Part shown: one piece after another, positions 7,019 to 8,495 of the stretch
How positions within the stretch are numbered: position 1 is the first letter of the stretch
Layout of the letters: every line of letters starts with the position of its first letter
Assembly: GCA_003131705.1 (NCBI GenBank)
Contig: PKUY01000303.1
Location: 2,479 to 10,973, forward strand
Reading direction: 5' to 3'
DNA: 8,495 bases
Source: Acidobacteriota bacterium
Lineage (GTDB): Bacteria; Acidobacteriota; Terriglobia; Acidiferrales; UBA7541
Program-made: the position numbers and the translations under genes
Notes under the pieces: model-generated
Databases searched by the model: none
Told to the model about the DNA's origin: nothing
The model's input: the letters and a program-made list of their open reading frames with translations, nothing else

Positions 7019-7378
7019 TCACTTCTTGCTGGAAACTTCTGAAGGCTTGGCCTGCGTCCTCACGATCTCTGCCTGGAATTTCGCCACCTGCCCTGGCTGC
7101 TTCAACGCTTCGTACTCTTCTACCAGGTCCTTGCGCGCGTTTACGAGCCAGCTCACTTTTGGATCCATCTGAGTGATCAAAACATCGTATCCGGCGCGGG
7201 TTTCAATCTGCGCTTCAGCGTAACGGCGTTGACGCAGAAGAGTTCTGCCCAACTTAATTCGCGCGATGCCGGCGTTGACGTCGTTTGCCGAAACCGCTTC
7301 TACATAAATCGGAATCGCTTGGCGGTAGAGTTTTTCAGCGCGAGGCCCGTCGTGTCTGGCCGAGTGCAACCCTGGGGT
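7019..7378 (-). pseudogene. 3' fragment of a TPR-repeat protein gene, 5'-truncated and frameshifted
   Basis: The minus-strand frame ending in TGA at 7019-7021 reads ARHDGPRAEKLYRQAI, GIARIKLGRTLLRQRRYAEA, a VSWLVNARKDLVEEYEAL block and a lysine-ended tail. This is typical of the last tetratricopeptide repeats and C-terminus of large Acidobacteriota TPR proteins, often fused to a Ser/Thr kinase domain. Just upstream, HPRVALG (about 7356-7376), the usual TPR linker, is in a different frame. That implies a one-base loss near 7360 and no intact reading frame. The kinase or N-terminal region is missing. The long open frame reaching 7492 is only partly homologous, and residues before about 45 look unrelated. 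Identification as TPR is fairly sure; the kinase link is recollection of the family. Confidence 0.65.
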
Positions 7379-7467
7379 GAACCTTTCCTTGGCAAGCGGC
7401 CACAAATTCTTTACACGTCGAAACATACGCGAACAGGACAAGAACTTGTGACCAGCCGATTCTCTCC

Positions 7468-7770
7468 TCGAAGGGAGCCGGACCAAGCGCACTGGATGCC
7501 GCCAAGTCGATGGCGACCGCTCTCTTTAACGACGGAGAGTCAGGCCCGCAGGCGCCTTCGGGTCTGCGGATGCATGGCACATACGCTGGCCCGAGTCGAT
7601 TCAGCGTTGAGTTCTATCCTGAGTCCGCCGTGATTGGCTGCGGACCGGAAGCCGCACGCGCGTATCCCTACACCGCACAGACCAGCGGCATTCGAATAGA
7701 CGCCCCGGATCACCCGATCGCACTCACATTCCGGCCAGACGGAACGCTTGCCGGCAACCCGGGACCGTAC
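7468..7770 (+). pseudogene. Internal fragment of an Acidobacteriota secreted/hypothetical protein family
   Basis: Frame 1 reads [72 protein letters not shown] and GNPGPY. From memory this pattern (LxGTYAG.xGFSVEFHPE...IGCG) belongs to a large family of acidobacterial proteins of unknown function. The open frame continues to 8010, but the sequence after 7770 no longer looks related and overlaps the BNR gene. The frame upstream of 7468 likewise loses resemblance. It is therefore a short internal piece with both ends gone. An ATG at 7510 exists but has no ribosome site and sits inside the conserved block. It is head to head with the TPR remnant. Confidence 0.5.
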
Positions 7771-7936
7771 CCTTCCTTGCAGCAAAGTGTGGGGGCTGAT
7801 TTTCACTATGGAAATTCTTGCCCGCCGAGTTCACACTATCCGCGAAAACCAACACGCAGCCCGCAATACCTGCGGCGCCACGTGGCATTCGGGCCGCGTG
7901 GGAACGCTGCCTCATCGGGAGACGGGCGCAAAAACC

Positions 7937-7945
7937 GGGAAGGAG
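7937..7945 (+). promoter_or_regulatory. Strong Shine-Dalgarno of the BNR-repeat gene
   Basis: GGGAAGGAG lies six bases before ATG 7952. It favours that start over the in-frame upstream ATG at 7808, which has no ribosome site. Confidence 0.8.
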
Positions 7946-7951
7946 CAACAG

Positions 7952-8495
7952 ATGAGCGGAGTCCGAGTACTGGCGGGGACGCGCAAGGGCGCGTTCGTTC
8001 TGACTTCTGATGCGAAGCGCGAAAAGTGGGACGTCAGTGGTCCGCACTTTGCAGGCTGGGAGATCTACCATCTGAAAGGCTCTCCCGCTGACCCGAATCG
8101 GCTCTACGCGTCGCAATCTAGCGGCTGGTTCGGACAGCTGATCCAGCGTTCCAACGACGGCGGAAAAACATGGGAGCCCGTTGGTAACAAATTCGTATAC
8201 GACGGCGTCCCCGGCACCCACCAGTGGTATGACGGCACGCCGCATCCTTGGGAGTTCAAGAGAGTCTGGCATCTGGAACCATCGCTGACCGATCCGGACA
8301 CTGTTTATGCCGGAGTGGAGGATGCTGCCTTGTTTCGCTCGATCGACGGCGGACAGACGTGGCAGGAGCTTCCGGGACTACGCGGCCATGGCTCAGGACC
8401 CCGCTGGCAGCCAGGCGCTGGTGGCATGTGCCTGCACACAATCCTTCTGGATCCGAGCGATCCCAGGAGGATATTCATCGCGATCTCGGCGGCGG
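7952..8495 (+). CDS. BNR/Asp-box repeat protein (sialidase/VPS10-like beta-propeller), 3' end outside window
   Basis: An open frame from ATG 7952 to the window end, 181 residues so far. It starts with [15 protein letters not shown], a beginning common in bacterial WD40/BNR-like glycosyl-hydrolase-type proteins. It contains two canonical Asp-boxes (S-x-D-x-G-x-T-W): SNDGGKTW at 67-74 and SIDGGQTW at 130-137. Two DP-containing turns, at 47-53 (ADPNRLY) and 114-120 (TDPDTVY), precede the box strands, and [15 protein letters not shown] starts the next blade. No signal peptide is visible, so it may be cytoplasmic. Annotated relatives are called exo-alpha-sialidases or YVTN/BNR-like proteins, but catalytic residues cannot be judged from this part and the function should be left open. 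The frame is also open upstream to ATG 7808 (48 more residues), but the low-complexity extension and missing ribosome site argue against that start. Confidence 0.85.
   Translation, partial: MSGVRVLAGTRKGAFVLTSDAKREKWDVSGPHFAGWEIYHLKGSPADPNRLYASQSSGWFGQLIQRSNDGGKTWEPVGNKFVYDGVPGTHQWYDGTPHPWEFKRVWHLEPSLTDPDTVYAGVEDAALFRSIDGGQTWQELPGLRGHGSGPRWQPGAGGMCLHTILLDPSDPRRIFIAISAA

Noticed and set aside
7510..8010. Intact 166-residue plus-strand gene
   Set aside because: Only the first about 87 residues resemble a known family. The rest is low-complexity and overlaps the start of the better supported BNR gene in another frame.

Overview
The window most resembles the chromosome of a soil-type Acidobacteriota bacterium. 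I infer this from protein style, not from a marker gene. Four clues point that way: a TonB with an eight-proline run, the C-terminal end of a TPR protein of a kind common in that phylum, a fragment of a large secreted-protein family recalled from Acidobacteriota, and an Asp-box (BNR) repeat protein. Composition is moderately GC-rich by eye. I see no rRNA, tRNA, CRISPR array, transposase or phage gene.

Left edge (1-900): the last codons of an unidentified plus-strand gene and a strong hairpin terminator, then an intact minus-strand tonB-family gene with an excellent ribosome binding site. Positions 901-1838 hold no intact gene. There is a plus-strand coding-like stretch that lacks a proper start (1037-1372). 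Antisense to it is the degraded C-terminal half of a nitroreductase, carrying two opposite frameshifts (1474-1740). Then comes a short promoter region with a CRP/FNR-type inverted repeat and a 12-bp palindrome.

Centre (1839-6884): three plus-strand membrane-protein genes in a likely operon. They are an MgtC/SapB-DUF4010 family protein interrupted by one +1 frameshift near 2769, an AI-2E (PerM/YdiK-like) family transporter, and a large cation-translocating P-type ATPase. The last two overlap by ATGA and the ATPase has no Shine-Dalgarno, so its translation is probably coupled. The set looks like an ion-transport module. The transported ion is not evident, because several canonical Ca2+ ligands of the ATPase are replaced.

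Right side (6885-8495): a second stretch of gene fragments. It holds the minus-strand 3' end of a TPR gene with at least one frameshift (7019-7378) and, head to head with it, an internal fragment of the Acidobacteriota secreted-protein family (7468-7770). After these an apparently intact BNR/Asp-box repeat gene starts at 7952 and runs off the window.

Overall this is a transporter operon between two short gene graveyards, which suggests past insertion or rearrangement. I do not see a convincing new multi-gene system. The points most worth checking are the frameshifts, the decayed flanks and the ATPase ion-site residues.
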